Below are positions 1 through 11,293 of a DNA stretch of 64,000 nucleotides, one piece after another. The notes below the pieces were generated by a model. That model was not told where the DNA came from. It saw only the letters and a program-made list of their open reading frames with translations, and ran no database searches. Both the position numbers and the translations under genes were made by a program. Position 1 is the stretch's first letter, and every line of letters starts with the position of its first letter. Origin of the DNA: Trifolium pratense. Lineage: Eukaryota > Streptophyta > Magnoliopsida > Fabales > Fabaceae. The stretch is from assembly GCF_020283565.1 (NCBI RefSeq), contig NC_060060.1, forward strand, positions 45,062,015 to 45,126,014, read 5' to 3'.

Positions 1-708
1 GCTCTACTTGTTCATACGAAAATGATCAAATAATCACACATTTGACCCAAAAACTTCATTTTTGATGTTCCAGATCCAAAAAGATGTTGTTTTCAAGTGT
101 AATACATACATATAAACACAAAAGGACGGTTCATTTAACCGATCTACCATTTTTACTATGAAAAAGTAGAGATTTACCAAATTTGGCTCAAAAGCTCGAG
201 AACACTACAACTCATTCAAAACATAACAAATTCCCACTTTTAACCCACAAATTCGTTTGTATAACATGTTAAGAGTGTAATATACATGTTTTAGTCATTA
301 GATTTTACTTTGGTTTAGAAAATACCCCTCAACCCAAAACAAAATGGAGTGGAGAAAGTTCGGGTACGGGGAAATCGACATTCTCCCCTTTCTCGAGTCA
401 CTCACGAATATGAAATATACTCTCTTACCTTAGCTCTCCCTAAGGTCTCCCTTCTCTCTTCCTCCTTCACAATGTTGAGAAAATGAGTTTATCTCTCTAA
501 CAAGGCCATAAGTAGCGCCCCTCCACACATGAGACAAGGCCCATTGGGCCTCAAGCCCAATTGCTCGACCCAACTCGCGTTAACTCTCACAAACTCGCGC
601 GTTAACTTAATTGCTCGATAAATAACTATTCGCCACTAACTTAATTAAAAGTCATCGCAACAATTAATTAAACACTTAAATAGGGAATAACAAAATCGGG
701 TCGTTACA
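1..708 (-). mobile_element. Gypsy-type LTR, 5' end at 708, runs off the left edge
   Basis: Read on the minus strand the sequence begins at 708 with TGTAACGACCCG, a start common among plant Ty3/Gypsy LTRs, and continues leftward past the window edge. The 480-700 stretch has blocks of higher GC, such as the GGCCCATTGGGCC motif near 538-550. No coding sequence is seen. The right boundary is sharp because FAR1 coding sequence resumes within a few bases of it. The left boundary and the target duplication cannot be checked here. The LTR identity is inferred from the terminus and the interruption. Confidence 0.55.
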
Positions 709-1185
709 ATCTTCTAGGTATAATGTCTATGTGCACTATACATTTTGCCATACACCCACATCTTGTTGTGGTCTTTTGTTCATGTTGTAGATCATCCGGA
801 TTTAAAGCCTTCGAATCTCTAAATCCTTCACGGGAACATAAAAATGTTTGCTGTAAAACATGCCTCTCCCGATTCCTAATGACATGACCTTTGCGAAAAG
901 AGAACCCAAACATTATGGCAAACCAACAGTAAAACTTGTAGGCCACATCCAAGTTCACAAATTCGTATTTTGATATATCTTCTAAATGTCTTCTTCAACA
1001 GTATAATTTCCAGCATCATGTTCACTACCGTCACTTACAACGTCCTGTGTTATAATATACGTTTAGAGAAAAACCACAATGATTTAATTGAGATTCAAAC
1101 TGGAAAATAACCCTAGATCTATAACTTACCGTTTCAGATCCAAGTTGGTAGCCTCTGGATTTTCACAGCTTAATTCTCCCTCCAT
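709..1185 (-). pseudogene. FAR1-domain gene fragment, broken
   Basis: The frame at 709-958 encodes a FAR1-type DNA-binding domain, the zinc-binding domain of FAR1/FHY3 transcription factors derived from Mutator-like transposases. Visible landmarks are GFSFRKGHVIRN, the core QQTFLCSREGFRD, and RCGCMAKCIVHID, which carries the later cysteines. A possible first exon starts with ATG at 1185 (MEGELSCENPE) and ends at a consensus GTAAGT donor at 1129. A matching acceptor lies just before 1044. The joined frame soon meets stops, and reaching the domain frame needs a shift near 990-1010. The 3' part of the gene is missing because an LTR begins at 708. I read it as a dead fragment, either of a host FAR1-related gene or of a FAR1-carrying transposon. 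Confidence 0.7.
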
Positions 1186-2029
1186 TATTTTATCGATGAT
1201 AAGTCTTGGTAAAAAGTGAATAATTACACTTCTAATTTCTATTAATAAAGTATTGTATTTAATAATTATATTTATATAAATTTGTCAAATTTGAAACATT
1301 ATTTATTTTGTAAAAAACTAAATAGTAAAATAAATAAAAAATATATTCCTATTACCGGTTCCACCTACTTTCATAGGTATCTTAATCTCCCACCATTGGG
1401 AGACATGTCCAGGTCTCTCATGCTAGAATTCACCCATTATACAATCATACAATGCATGCATTAAAAAAAAATTTTTTTTTACTCTTTCAACCTAACATGA
1501 GTTTTTGTTGTTTACAATTAGCGCATGAAACTTGCTTAATTTATCACATAATAATTCTGTCTAACTGTGCAACAGCATGTCGTCCAAGCAGCGTCATGCT
1601 TCTTTTCCATGGTATATCTTTTTTAAACCTCCACGTATTGATTAATGTCACTTCTATCTAGGTGGCTAAATATTTTCAGAGCCGGGAGGTTCGACCTTAA
1701 AAATAAAATATAAATTTTTTAATTAAAAAACGCAAATTTTTTATAAAGAATAATCCTCATTTAAATTATAATTATATAATAGAAGAAAAATATAAAGAAA
1801 TAGTCATATTTGTAATTGACATATAAAATTTACTTATTCTTGCACAAAAAATTTCTAATTAATAACAACAAATACTTTCTAACTACGTACAAGCCATTAG
1901 CTCTTTTTTTTTTTTTTATCATAGTAGAGCACAAAAAAAACTTCAAATTAAAATCTACTATTATTTTTATTTTGTGAAATCAACCTGTTTACTTTTATAA
2001 AGACCTAATACCATGTAATTTTTTCTTAG
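1186..2029. other. Intergenic, no gene recognised
   Basis: AT-rich sequence with short homopolymer runs (a T run near 1904-1917). The small open frames at 1282-1661 have no recognisable domain. It is the left flank of the CACTA element. Confidence 0.6.
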
Positions 2030-2053
2030 ACCCACTACAAGAAAACATTCATT

Positions 2054-2480
2054 TACTGACGGAAATTACTGGCGGTTTAGGCCCTCTGTAGGTTACTGGC
2101 GGCCTAAGCCCCCAATAAGTATAAAAAACCGCCAAAAACTAAACAAATATTATTTCAACAACAAACTTTAAACTTACTGGCGGTCCTGGCCGCCAGAAAC
2201 TTGCTTTTATTAGTGGCGGTCCATGCCGCCAGAAACGTGGGGAAACGAAACATTTACTGGCAGTCCTGACCGTCTATAATTGTCTTTTCAATTAGTGACG
2301 GTCTAGGCCGCCATAAAGTATGCAAGAATTCAAAATAAAAAAGCTGTACGCGCCTTGAAAACTGCCCAACAATTACTGTCGGCCTTGGCCGTCACAAAAT
2401 TGTTGTGAATTTTTTTAAAAAAATAACTGTTGCTGTCGTCTTTGAGCTTTGTGGCGGCTTTGACCGCCAATAAACTCCAA
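2054..2480. repeat. CACTA left subterminal repeat array
   Basis: At least seven copies of a short motif around ACTGGCGGTCCTGGCCGCCAG occur here in varied states. Many are near-palindromes and they are separated by AT-rich spacers. The GC-rich motifs stand out against the surrounding DNA. Family knowledge suggests transposase-binding sites. A possible transcript with CT-rich leader sequence begins just inside (2500-2640). Confidence 0.75.
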
Positions 2481-3299
2481 GACCAGCTTTGACCGGTTGC
2501 CTTCCCCATCTATATATATTTTCATTCACTTCACAACTCTCATTTCCACAATCCATTCTCTATCTAAATTTTCTCCAACATCTCTCTAAATATTCTCCAA
2601 CTCTTTATCATTTCACTCTTGTTCTTCTTCACTTTTATAAGTATTTCTCTAATATTTATGCAAGTTTAAAAGTTTAATATTTGATGTTTATATTGAGATG
2701 ATAAATTATGTTTATGCTAATAGTTATTTTTAAAATTTTAATGTAGGAAGTGTTTGTTTGGCGATTTGCACATGAGAGTGTAATGTAGACACCACTCTTC
2801 CTCTGCATAATGTAAGTTCAATTTTTTTTTATTTGAACTTTATGAGTTGTTTTTTAATGTTATGTATATTTTTATTAATAGTTGTTTTTCTATTTTTTAT
2901 TTAGAGATTCATGGTTGGTTCGTCGGTTGCCGTGGTTGGGAGCTTAGTCTAAATAACTCCAAGTCAGACACTACCCGACACAACAAGTAAGTAATATTAT
3001 TAAGTTTGTATTATATATATGTTTGTGTGATCTTTTAAGCTTAGTAATTTTTTTGTTATTATTAAAATATATTGTTGGTTAATATGTTTAATGTGACGTT
3101 TTTGAAGTTATTCTTGCCGGTTATATTGTTGGTCAATTAGTTATTCTTTTTTAATTTTTATTTAAAAAAAAAGTTAAATATTTTTAAAAATAATATATAA
3201 TTATGTTTTATAAATTAATAAACAAAATACTTAAAACAATTATATTTTTCATTTAAATAAAAAAAATGTAATTTAAAATAAATAAATAATGATGTTTTA

Positions 3300-4330
3300 T
3301 ATATTAATAAAATAAACACATGTCATATAGTTAATGTACTTTTTAATTGAATTTTTTTAAAGTCATATAATAATTCTGTTTTAATTTTTGTTTAAGTGAA
3401 AAATGTTACATTTTTTTTAAAACAATAAAAAATTATGTTTTATATATTAATAAACGAAATAGTAACAATTTAATTTTTTATTTAAATAAAAATTGTTTTT
3501 AAAATAATAAATAATTATGTTTCATAAAATAATAAAATAAACATGTCATATAATTAATGTTCTTATTAATTGAAATTTTTTTAAAGTCATATAATAATTC
3601 TGTTTTATTTTTTATTTTAATAATTAAATGTTACATGGTTTTTAAAAATAATAAATGATTATGTTTTATATGTTAATAACCAAAATACTTATAAATACTT
3701 ATAACAATTTAAATTTTTATTTCAATAAAAAAACGTTTTTATAAATAAATGATTATGTTTCATAAAATAATAAAAAAAACATGTCATATAATAATTCTGT
3801 TTGAATTTTTATTTAAATAAAAAAATGTGACTTATTTTTTAAAATAATAAATTATTATGTTTTATATGTTAATAAAATAAATAATTATAAATACTTATAA
3901 CAATTTAATTTTTTATTTCAATAAAAAAAACATTTTTATAAGTAAATGATTATGTTTCATAAAATAACAAAATAAACATGTCATATAATAATTCTGTTTT
4001 ATTTTTATTTAAATAAAAAAACGTGACATATTTTTTAAAATAATAAATGATTATGTTTTATATGTGAATAAACAGAATACTTATAAATACTTATAACAAT
4101 TTAATTTTTTATTTCAATAAAAAAAACGTTTTTATTAATAAATGATTATGTTTCATAAAATAATAAAATAAACATGTCATATAATAATTTTGTTTTAATT
4201 TTTATTTAAATAAAAAAATGTGACATATTTTTAACAATAATAAATGATTATGTTTTATATGTTAATAAACAAAATACTTGAAATAAATTTTTTATATTTA
4301 AATAAAAAAATATGTTTTAAAATAACGAAT
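3300..4330. repeat. Diverged tandem array of about 200 bp units inside the CACTA element
   Basis: The motif AACATGTCATATA recurs near 3314, 3540, 3778, 3974 and 4171. Similar companion blocks lie between the copies (ATTATGTTTTATATGTTAATAA, here in part, and CAATAAAAAAACGTTTTTAT). Spacing is about 226, 238, 196 and 197 bp. The array lies upstream of the transposase start, probably in an intron or the leader. Copies toward the right are more alike. Confidence 0.75.
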
Positions 4331-4515
4331 AATTAATGTATAATAATGTATTTAACGTAGTTTTTATTTATGTATTTATTAAACTCGTATTTTTCGTGAC
4401 TAAACTTGATATATATACTCATATATCATGGAAGTCGCTACCCCCTAATTGTAGATCTAATATGAAATAGATCTAAAATATAATAGTCGTGTTGATATTG
4501 TATATTTATCCAGAC

Positions 4516-5268
4516 ATGGATCGTAGGTGGATGTATGATCGTTATGAAGATGGAAAAAGAGGGCAAGTTAAAGAAGTTTTCAAACTTGGGGTTCAGTTGT
4601 TTATTGATGCAGTTAAACAAAAGCCCGTTGTTATTAGGGAAGGGGGAATTAGGTGTCCTTGTGTGGTCTGTCAATGTAGACGTATTCGCAGCATAGATGA
4701 ATTAAGTTTCATTTACATACTAAAGGATTTCAGCCGAATTATTGGGTTTGGACAAGTCATGGTGAATCTTTTACATCGGAGCAAGGTGCTTCATCAAGCA
4801 ATACTGTGTTACCTTCGCAAAATTATCAGCATAATTACCCGGCGGAATTACCTTCACAAAGTTATCAGCAATACCCGTTCAACATGATGAACAATATGAT
4901 AAGTGATGATATTGGGTATAAAGTGGTGAACGATGAGTTTGAAGATGAATATGAAGCAGATGAAGAGCCGAATGACGAAGCTCAGAGATTTTTTGATCTT
5001 TTAAAAGAGACCAATGTACCGTTGTTTGAAGGTTCTACAGACTCGAAGTTAATAGTTTGTGTTAGACTTTTGGGTCTGAAGTCTCAATATCTAGTTCCAG
5101 AATTAGCATGCCTACTAGTCGATCTCAATGTGTGGAAAGTATTGAAGAAATGGAACAACGATTGAGAGCTGAACAACAACAATCAATTACAGCTAAGAGA
5201 GAAGAGGTGATGACACAACTCAGGGCAGAATTCTCTAGGGGGATACAAGGTTAATCAAACCAACAACA
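4516..5268 (+). pseudogene. CACTA transposase remnant: N-terminal domain fused to C-terminal tail
   Basis: ATG at 4516 opens MDRRWMYDRYEDG, followed by IRCPCVVCQC, the signature of the transposase-associated domain at the start of plant TNP2-type CACTA transposases. A one-base frameshift near 4702-4706 moves the domain's end into another frame (KFHLHTKGFQPNYWVWTSHG), which continues to about 5090. The sequence then jumps to a different segment, MPTSRSQCVESIEEMEQRLRAEQQQ (from 5108, quoted in part), a Gln/Glu-rich stretch ending at a TAA near 5254. The DDE catalytic core that should lie between is absent. This explains the non-autonomous state. The domain call is firm; the exact deletion junction (about 5085-5110) is an estimate. 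Confidence 0.75.
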
Positions 5269-5397
5269 GTTTCAGGCTTTCAGCAGAATCAACAATTTCA
5301 GCACCAACCATTTCAACAGCAGCAGCAACCATTTCAGCAATAGTATCAACGTCCAAATCAGTTACAACGTCAGCGAAATTCCAACCATTTCAATTAT

Positions 5398-5895
5398 ATG
5401 ACATGTGTGAACTATGCAGTTCAACAGATTCAGAGCGTTGGAAGGAACTCACAAACGTCCTACCAACCTGCAAGTCATCATGAGGACCAGGCGGAAAAGG
5501 AGGGGTATCGACCTGGTGAAGTTGATTTGAATCTATCGTCTGACCCGGATGAAAATTTCTTTAGTGGTCTCCAAAATGATACTTTATTGCAAGGGATGCT
5601 TGGGCAGCAGGGGCAGGCGATTCTTGGAGACTTAGAAATTCCCGGTTTTACAGTTAGTCGTGATTCCACTTCTCTGAATCAAGGCGGCAGAAGTCCACTT
5701 GTCCAAAGTGGTGGAAATAGTCAAGGCAGAGGGGTAGGTTCAACTGAAATTTCTATGGGCGGTGGTAGGGCAAGCGCCGGAAGGGCAAGTGTGGGAAGGG
5801 CAAACGCCGGAAGGGCAATCGTGGGAAGGGGAAGCGCCGGAAGAACAAGTGCCGGAAGAACAAAAAAAGGAAGGGGAAATTGTCAAAATGCATAA
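5398..5895 (+). pseudogene. CACTA-encoded C-terminal piece with AGR repeats
   Basis: An open frame of up to 165 codons with no recognised domain. It begins after a Gln-rich stretch (5260-5397) that has a stop. It contains an acidic part (EVDLNLSSDPDENFF) and ends in about nine copies of a Gly-Arg-Ser/Ala unit such as AGRASVGRANAGR, then GRTKKGRG. The tail is strongly basic and low in complexity, which would suit nucleic-acid binding. It lies inside the transposon downstream of the transposase remnant, so it is most likely the 3' exon of the same or a partner element gene. Confidence 0.45.
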
Positions 5896-6297
5896 CCTCC
5901 ATTTGTGTTGTCGTATTAATTATTTTGGTAGTTGAATTTGTGAAAGTACTTTAAGACAATTATCGTATTTGGTTTGTAACTTAAGACAAATGATCGGGTA
6001 TTTCGTTTGTGTTGTATGACAATTATCATATTTCGTCGTTTATTATTGAATTTTAAATTTATGTTGTTATTTTTGGGTCAACAAATTAATTTATGTTTAA
6101 TTATTTATATTTTAGATAATTCAGTCTTATTTTTAAATTAAATAAAAATAGTTTTTTTAAAATAAATATAAACAAAATAATTAAAACTATTAAATTTTAT
6201 ATTTAAATAAAATAAAATGTTTTTTAAAGCAATTAATATTTTAAAACAACAAAATAATTAATTAAAAACGTTTTTTTTTTTAAATTCGAATAAGCAT

Positions 6298-6662
6298 TAG
6301 TGGCGGCTCAGGCCGTCTCTAACTAGTCAAACCTGGGAATTACTAGTGGCGGTCCTGGCCGCCAGTAATTCTGCTGCAACCTGCCACGCTCAGCAGAGAA
6401 CAGTGGTTCTGACACAACATCGGTTTGCGGCGGTCTAGGCCGCCAGTACGTCCTGTGGTTTTGAATTGACCGTTGCTGGCTTGTGGCGGTCTGGGCCGCC
6501 AGTATGTTTTGCCAAGCTAGTTTGCGACAGCTTTGGCCGCCAAGAACGTTACCGACGTCTTATTTATTGGCGTAACGTGGCCGCCAGTTGGCCACCACTA
6601 ATTAGTCCGTTTCTGGCGGTTTTTGCCTCTTCCTGAGGACTTTTGGCCGCCAATAAATGGTG
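6298..6662. repeat. CACTA right subterminal repeat array
   Basis: About eight GC-rich motifs of the GGCGGTC...GGCCGCCAGT type occur in both orientations between 6300 and 6655, mirroring the left array. They end next to the terminal inverted repeat. Confidence 0.75.
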
Positions 6663-6679
6663 GTTTTCTTGTAGTGACC

Positions 6680-7394
6680 TCAAAAATTGAAGGTTCGACT
6701 GCGCAACTCACCCTGCACTTATCAAAGGCGGGCCATGTATATTTTAATAAAAATAATGCATGCTTTTAGTACTTCAAAATCAATTTGTAGTATTTGCATT
6801 AAAAAAATCGTGATATATATTTTTATAAAAAGAATAATAAAAGTGTGTAAAAATTTGCATAGTTTTTATTTAGGGTTGTCTCAAAATTAGTTCAAATGAC
6901 GATCCTTTACGATTTTTAATAAAGTTAAGTTTTATAATGATAAAAGAAAAACTGAAATAATAAGTTTTATTAAAGTTATTAAAAATAGTAATGTTCAATT
7001 TTTCTTGTAAAAAAACAAAAGTAATGTTCACATTTTGACTAATATTAGACCGCCCATATATTTAAGGACAAACAAATGTTTCAAAAGGGGTATCATGAGT
7101 AGCATATTTTTGTCCTTGTTCTCCCGTGTACTAAATTGGGGTACTATTGTTCAAACTTTGATGCTAAAGTCCTAGCTAAGGTAATATTGCTTCTTCAAAA
7201 ATTAGGGAATTTTCAAAAGGGAAAGCACCGAAAGTACTCTTTTCTAATTAAATGGTATGACAAATTTATACAAAGATCAAAGAAAGGGACAAAACATACG
7301 AGCATGCATGTTTTTTTTTTTTTGAAACACGAGCATGCATGTTTAATACCTGCCAAAGTGGAAATAGTGACAATATTGACAAAATGTAGATTGA
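6680..7394. other. Intergenic, no gene recognised
   Basis: AT-rich flank of the CACTA element. The open frames at 6687-6890 and 7136-7414 resemble nothing I know. A short direct repeat with ACGAGCATGCATGTTT occurs at about 7299 and 7328. Confidence 0.55.
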
Positions 7395-8007
7395 TTAAGT
7401 ATATGACTAATTAGTTTATTACATTGAGTTAGTTGGTTAAACTTGTAAGACAAATTAGTTAGAGTTTGTTAGATAAATTGGTTATTCAGTTTTGTAACTA
7501 ACTATTCTATATAAACTCTACACACACTTGTAATTGACCATTCATTCAATATTCAATACAATCTACTTCTCCACATTTTATCTTCTTCTTCCCTCTCTTT
7601 GTTCTTCGAGCTCTGTCAATGGAGTTTGTTCTTGTTTGTTTGGTATCAGTTTATTACTTTGTTATGGTATCAGAGCGTCTCAATTGAGCGTTCTGCTGCG
7701 CCATTTCTGTTTCCTTTCCTTCTTTTCTTTGCCATTTCATCCGTTTTTTTGCTTCTTTCGCTTTGCACAATGGTGCGTCCTCGTGCTAGTTCAAGCAATA
7801 CAGATGAAATGCCTGCGTTTCCTACACTTTCTGATCCTTCACAGAATCCTTGCCACTGCAACACTTGTTGCGCCTTTGCTTGATGGCAAGAATTATCATG
7901 CGTGGTCAAGATCCATGATGAAAGCTGTGATTATGAAGAATAAGCTTCGTTTCTTGGATGGATCTTGCCCTATGCCAGATCGTTTTGGACTAGCTTATTC
8001 GAAATAA
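7395..8007 (+). mobile_element. Copia retrotransposon fragment: LTR end, primer-binding site and broken gag start
   Basis: A TATA-type promoter (TATATAAACTC near 7510) is followed by a leader and by TGGTATCAGAGC at about 7666, the classic initiator-Met tRNA primer-binding site of plant Copia elements. Gag begins with ATG at 7770 (MVRPRASSSNTDEM), shifts frame near 7845, and continues as LVAPLLDGKNYHAWSRSMM, typical of the N-terminus of Copia gag. A stop follows at about 8005 and nothing downstream looks like gag or pol. LTR limits could not be fixed. A dead fragment. Confidence 0.7.
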
Positions 8008-8410
8008 AATCACTATGAATTGATAACTAGGAGTAGTCTTCCTTCGGATTAGCCAACAAAGTCCATAAGTTCGTAACATTTACCTGCAAGTTATCCAAAC
8101 AAAAAAACAACACTCGACCAATAACTTCTCCTGATCCCATGTAAAAACAACCTCATAAATGCCATCTCTGGTACTCATCACATTCAACACTCCATCTATG
8201 AAGTCCTGATACGGCGATACGATACGACACTGATATAGAAAAATTTTCAAAATTCCCGATACGATACGTCCGGGATACATTATTTAAAAATTAAATTTTA
8301 AATTAAATATATAAATGCACAATATAAAAACATAACTAAAATCGATAATGATAAAAATTAACATTCAAATTACTCAAAATAAGAAAACAAGTGACAATTA
8401 CATATATTAA

Positions 8411-8850
8411 GTTAAGTACTACCCAAAACGGGGGTGGGATGGGTAGCTTAACTGTTTAAGCTATTTGAGCTTATAGTTAAGGAGTTTGAGGTACAGAGTT
8501 CAAGTCACGGCAAGGAGAAAAACTAATAAAGACATAGTTGGTAACATCATACTCTAACATTCAATACTTAAGAGAAAATACGAATTGTATCAGTCTCCTC
8601 TCCTACGTTTCTATCATCAAAGAGCATTAATTGCCCAATACTTTTTTGATCGATACGCGTATCAGAGAAGTATCCGACAAGTATTGTTTATATTTTATTT
8701 TAAAAAATAATATTAATTGCCGATACTTCTTCAGTACGATACTTCTCCGATACGTGTATTGGAAAGTATCAGATGAGTATCGGTATCGAGTACGTATCGG
8801 ACACGATACTTTGTCATTTTTGGAGTATCGGAGCTTCACAACACTCCATC
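8411..8850 (+). repeat. tRNA-derived (SINE-like) repeat plus CGATAC-rich segment, copy 1
   Basis: The segment 8440-8510 reads TAGCTTAACTGTTTAAGC then GAGTTCAAGTC, close to pol III A-box and B-box sequences. It continues through about 8640 and then into a stretch dense in GATAC/GTATC words (8640-8840). Nearly the whole block recurs in reverse orientation at 56738-57060, which shows that it is a mobile family. The first GATAC cluster at 8205-8275 may belong to the same repeat. Confidence 0.6.
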
Positions 8851-10089
8851 CTAAATTACAATGTAGATACATTATACTTTTTGTCCATCAATTATTAGCA
8901 TATTATTTATCACCACTATTTAAATAGGAACATATTTTCACATAATTTATATGTAGTTTTGGTTTATCTTAGTTTTGCGATACAAATACATTACTAAAAT
9001 TGATTTATTTGACCAAGATGAATATTGGAACTTGGTAGGGAGGATCACGGTTCGATCCCCGCAACTGCAATCGGGAGGGAGTTGAAACAACTTAATGCCA
9101 AAACTGATCCCCGAACCAGATTAAACTGATGTTGAAAAAAAATTGATTTATTTGACAGAACTACTTAATAGATTCATTATATCATAAAATTCGGAGATTA
9201 AGGATGCGACTTATTCTAGATTTTAAAAATTGGTTTTGTTTTAAATAAATTAATGTTTTTATAGAATTTTTTAAGAAAATATAATATTAATTTATGTTTT
9301 GTTTACCAAAAAGATAATTTAAAAATTAAATATATTTTTTCGTTTCTATACAATTTAACTTTCATTCTTAGTCTTGGTAAGATTCTTTTTCAACTTTTAA
9401 TCCCTAAAAATATCATCTTGTACTCCCTATGAGTAACAATGTTTAATGATCTTTTAAATATTTAATTTTGAAATGATTTTTTAATCTATTTTAAAAACAT
9501 TATAAAATATTTTTGTAAAAAAATTTCCGTCAAATTTTTAAGAATTTTTTAAAATGATTTAAGCATGTCTAAATAAAATTATTCAAAAATTATGTGGTTT
9601 AACTAAAACTGCTTATATAATAATTTTATAAGATCTAAAAGTTAAAGAATAAAAGTGACAAGGACTAAAAATAAAATGTTGAAATTTTGTACTATGAAAA
9701 ATATGCTTAACTATAATTTTTAATATAAAGTTAATTTGATTTATTGACAAATAGATAGTATACTGCTACACGTATGAAGATCTCTTTTTTCTTTTTTTAC
9801 AAAAAGGGGAGCAATGCCCTGTGAAGATCTCATTTTATTTGGTTACGGCCGAAATTTGAATACATATGGTCAAATGTCAATAATCAAAAAGGTTCTTTTT
9901 CTATGAGCATATGCACGCCCATATATTTTCTAATGTTCATAAACCTTAGCCTAAAAGCGACCAATCCACCTAATGGTGTTGCACAGTGACTTCCATTCAT
10001 TTGGCAATGACAAATTTTATAAGTTTGTATATTTTTCTAAGTCGAAGTGACGATTACCATTAGAAACTCGTGTATATAGTTATGTGATT
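8851..10089. other. Intergenic with one SINE-like copy
   Basis: AT-rich, no gene recognised. The exception is the repeat at 9028-9141, described separately. Confidence 0.55.
9028..9141 (+). repeat. SINE-like repeat, copy 1
   Basis: Contains GGTTCGATCCCC, a good B-box match, then CCCGAACCAGATTAAACTGAT and an A-rich end. A partial relative with the same 3' half lies at 13521-13600. The A box is not clear, so the 5' end is uncertain. Confidence 0.5.
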
Positions 10090-10327
10090 GTACCTCATCA
10101 ATATCGATGTAGTTGATGGGCTCCTCTTCAGTATGATGGTGGTGAATTAAGGGAGTTGCATGTACCTACAAACATTTTGCGTCAAATGAAGGTTTTAGAG
10201 ATAGTAAAAGTACTGGAGCCTTCTACATGAGAAGGGTTTTGTTCTGGATTGGGCCTAGAGCCCAATATTAGAGGAAGATTTCTTGGACCGTCGAGCAGAC
10301 GCCCAATTGAGGAGCAGCCCATAAAAA
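10090..10327. other. Junk junction upstream of the Copia pol remnant
   Basis: The sequence joins to the Copia frame without any RT N-terminus. A small inverted repeat, ATTGGGC...GCCCAAT, sits at about 10246-10264. Its origin is unknown, possibly a filler from a break-repair event. Confidence 0.4.
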
Positions 10328-11262
10328 TGCCTACGAGGAAAAAATTATTTGATGAATTCAAAAGCTCTATGGAAAGAAATTTTGCAATGACTGATCTAGG
10401 AAAAATGAGATATTTCCTTGGTGTAGAAGTGAAGCAGGATAGTAATGGAATCTTTTTGCATCAACAAAAATATGCAATTGAAATATTGCAAAGATTTGGA
10501 ATGTATTATTGTAACAATGTAAGTAATCCCATTGTGCCTAGAAGCAGACTGCAGAAAGATGAAACAGGACAAGCTAGCAATGCAACGATATATAAACAAA
10601 TGGTGGGTTGCTTGATGTATTTGCTTACCACTGGGCCTGATCTTGCCTTCTTTGTATGCTTAGTAGCCAGATACATGGAAAGGCCTACTGAGATTCATAT
10701 GGCTGCTGTGAAAAGAATACTCAGATATTTTAAAGGGACTGCTAGCTATGGTCTCTGGTATGAAAGAGGCAAGGGAGAAGAGTTAGTTGGCTGGTCTGAC
10801 TCTGATTATGCTGGAGACATTGATGACAGAATGAGCACATCTGGTTATGTGTTCATGATTGACACTAAGGCAGTTTCACGGTCATCTAAAAAGCAACCAA
10901 TTGTAACATTGTCCACCACTGAGACAGAATTTATTGCTGCAACTAGCAGTGCTTGTCAAGGAATATGGTTGTCCAGGATTTTGGCTCAAATTTACACAAA
11001 AGGAAAAGACTTCATTACCATTTACTGTGACAATAGCTCATCAATAAAGCTATCTAAGAACCCTGTGATGCATGGCAGGAGTAAACATATAGATGTGAGG
11101 TTCCATTTTTTAAGAGATTTGACTAAAGATGGAACAATTCAACTAGTTCACTGCTCATCCTTTGAGCAAGTTGCAGACATAATGACCAAGACATTGAGCT
11201 TTGAAAATTTTAGCAGGAATAGAGACAAGTTGGGCCTGTGCACTCTGGAGCTGGTAAATTGA
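10328..11262 (+). pseudogene. Copia polyprotein remnant: end of reverse transcriptase plus RNase H
   Basis: An open frame from MPTRKKLFDEFKSSM to the stop at 11262. The first part matches the thumb side of Ty1/Copia reverse transcriptase (MTDLGKMRYFLGVEV, later TTGPDLAF). RNase H follows with its acidic residues in GWSDSDYAGD, LSTTETEF and IYCDNSSSIKLS, and the C-terminal VADIMTKTL. The sequence starts just after where the YVDD catalytic box of the RT should be. Gag, protease, integrase and the RT palm are all missing. The frame is unbroken for about 310 codons, so the truncation is either recent or older than few substitutions. The consensus TRPDI is TGPDL here. It ends next to a polypurine tract and a 3' LTR. 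Confidence 0.85.
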
Positions 11263-11293
11263 TCTCAAATGGTGTTCAATTTAGGGGAGCATA

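Larger units (their letters stand above)
2033..6676 (+). mobile_element. CACTA (En/Spm-type) DNA transposon, internally deleted
   Basis: The element starts CACTACAAGAAAAC at 2033 and ends with the inverted copy GTTTTCTTGTAGTG at 6663-6676. It is flanked by the 3-bp duplication ACC at 2030-2032 and 6677-6679, as expected for CACTA elements. Both subterminal zones (about 2055-2480 and 6298-6660) are packed with GGCGG...GGCCGCC motifs in both orientations, the type of array that CACTA transposases bind. The middle holds an AT-rich repeat array (about 3300-4330) and broken transposase sequence (4516-5895). At 4.6 kb it lacks the transposase core, so it cannot move by itself but has intact ends. 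Confidence 0.9.

Noticed and set aside
4438..4674. Minus-strand frame opposite the transposase start
   Set aside because: Shadow of the transposase-associated domain on the other strand.
8627..8927. Open frames on both strands over the GATAC-rich block
   Set aside because: They arise from repeats without stop codons; no protein signature, and the same block is mirrored at 56738.
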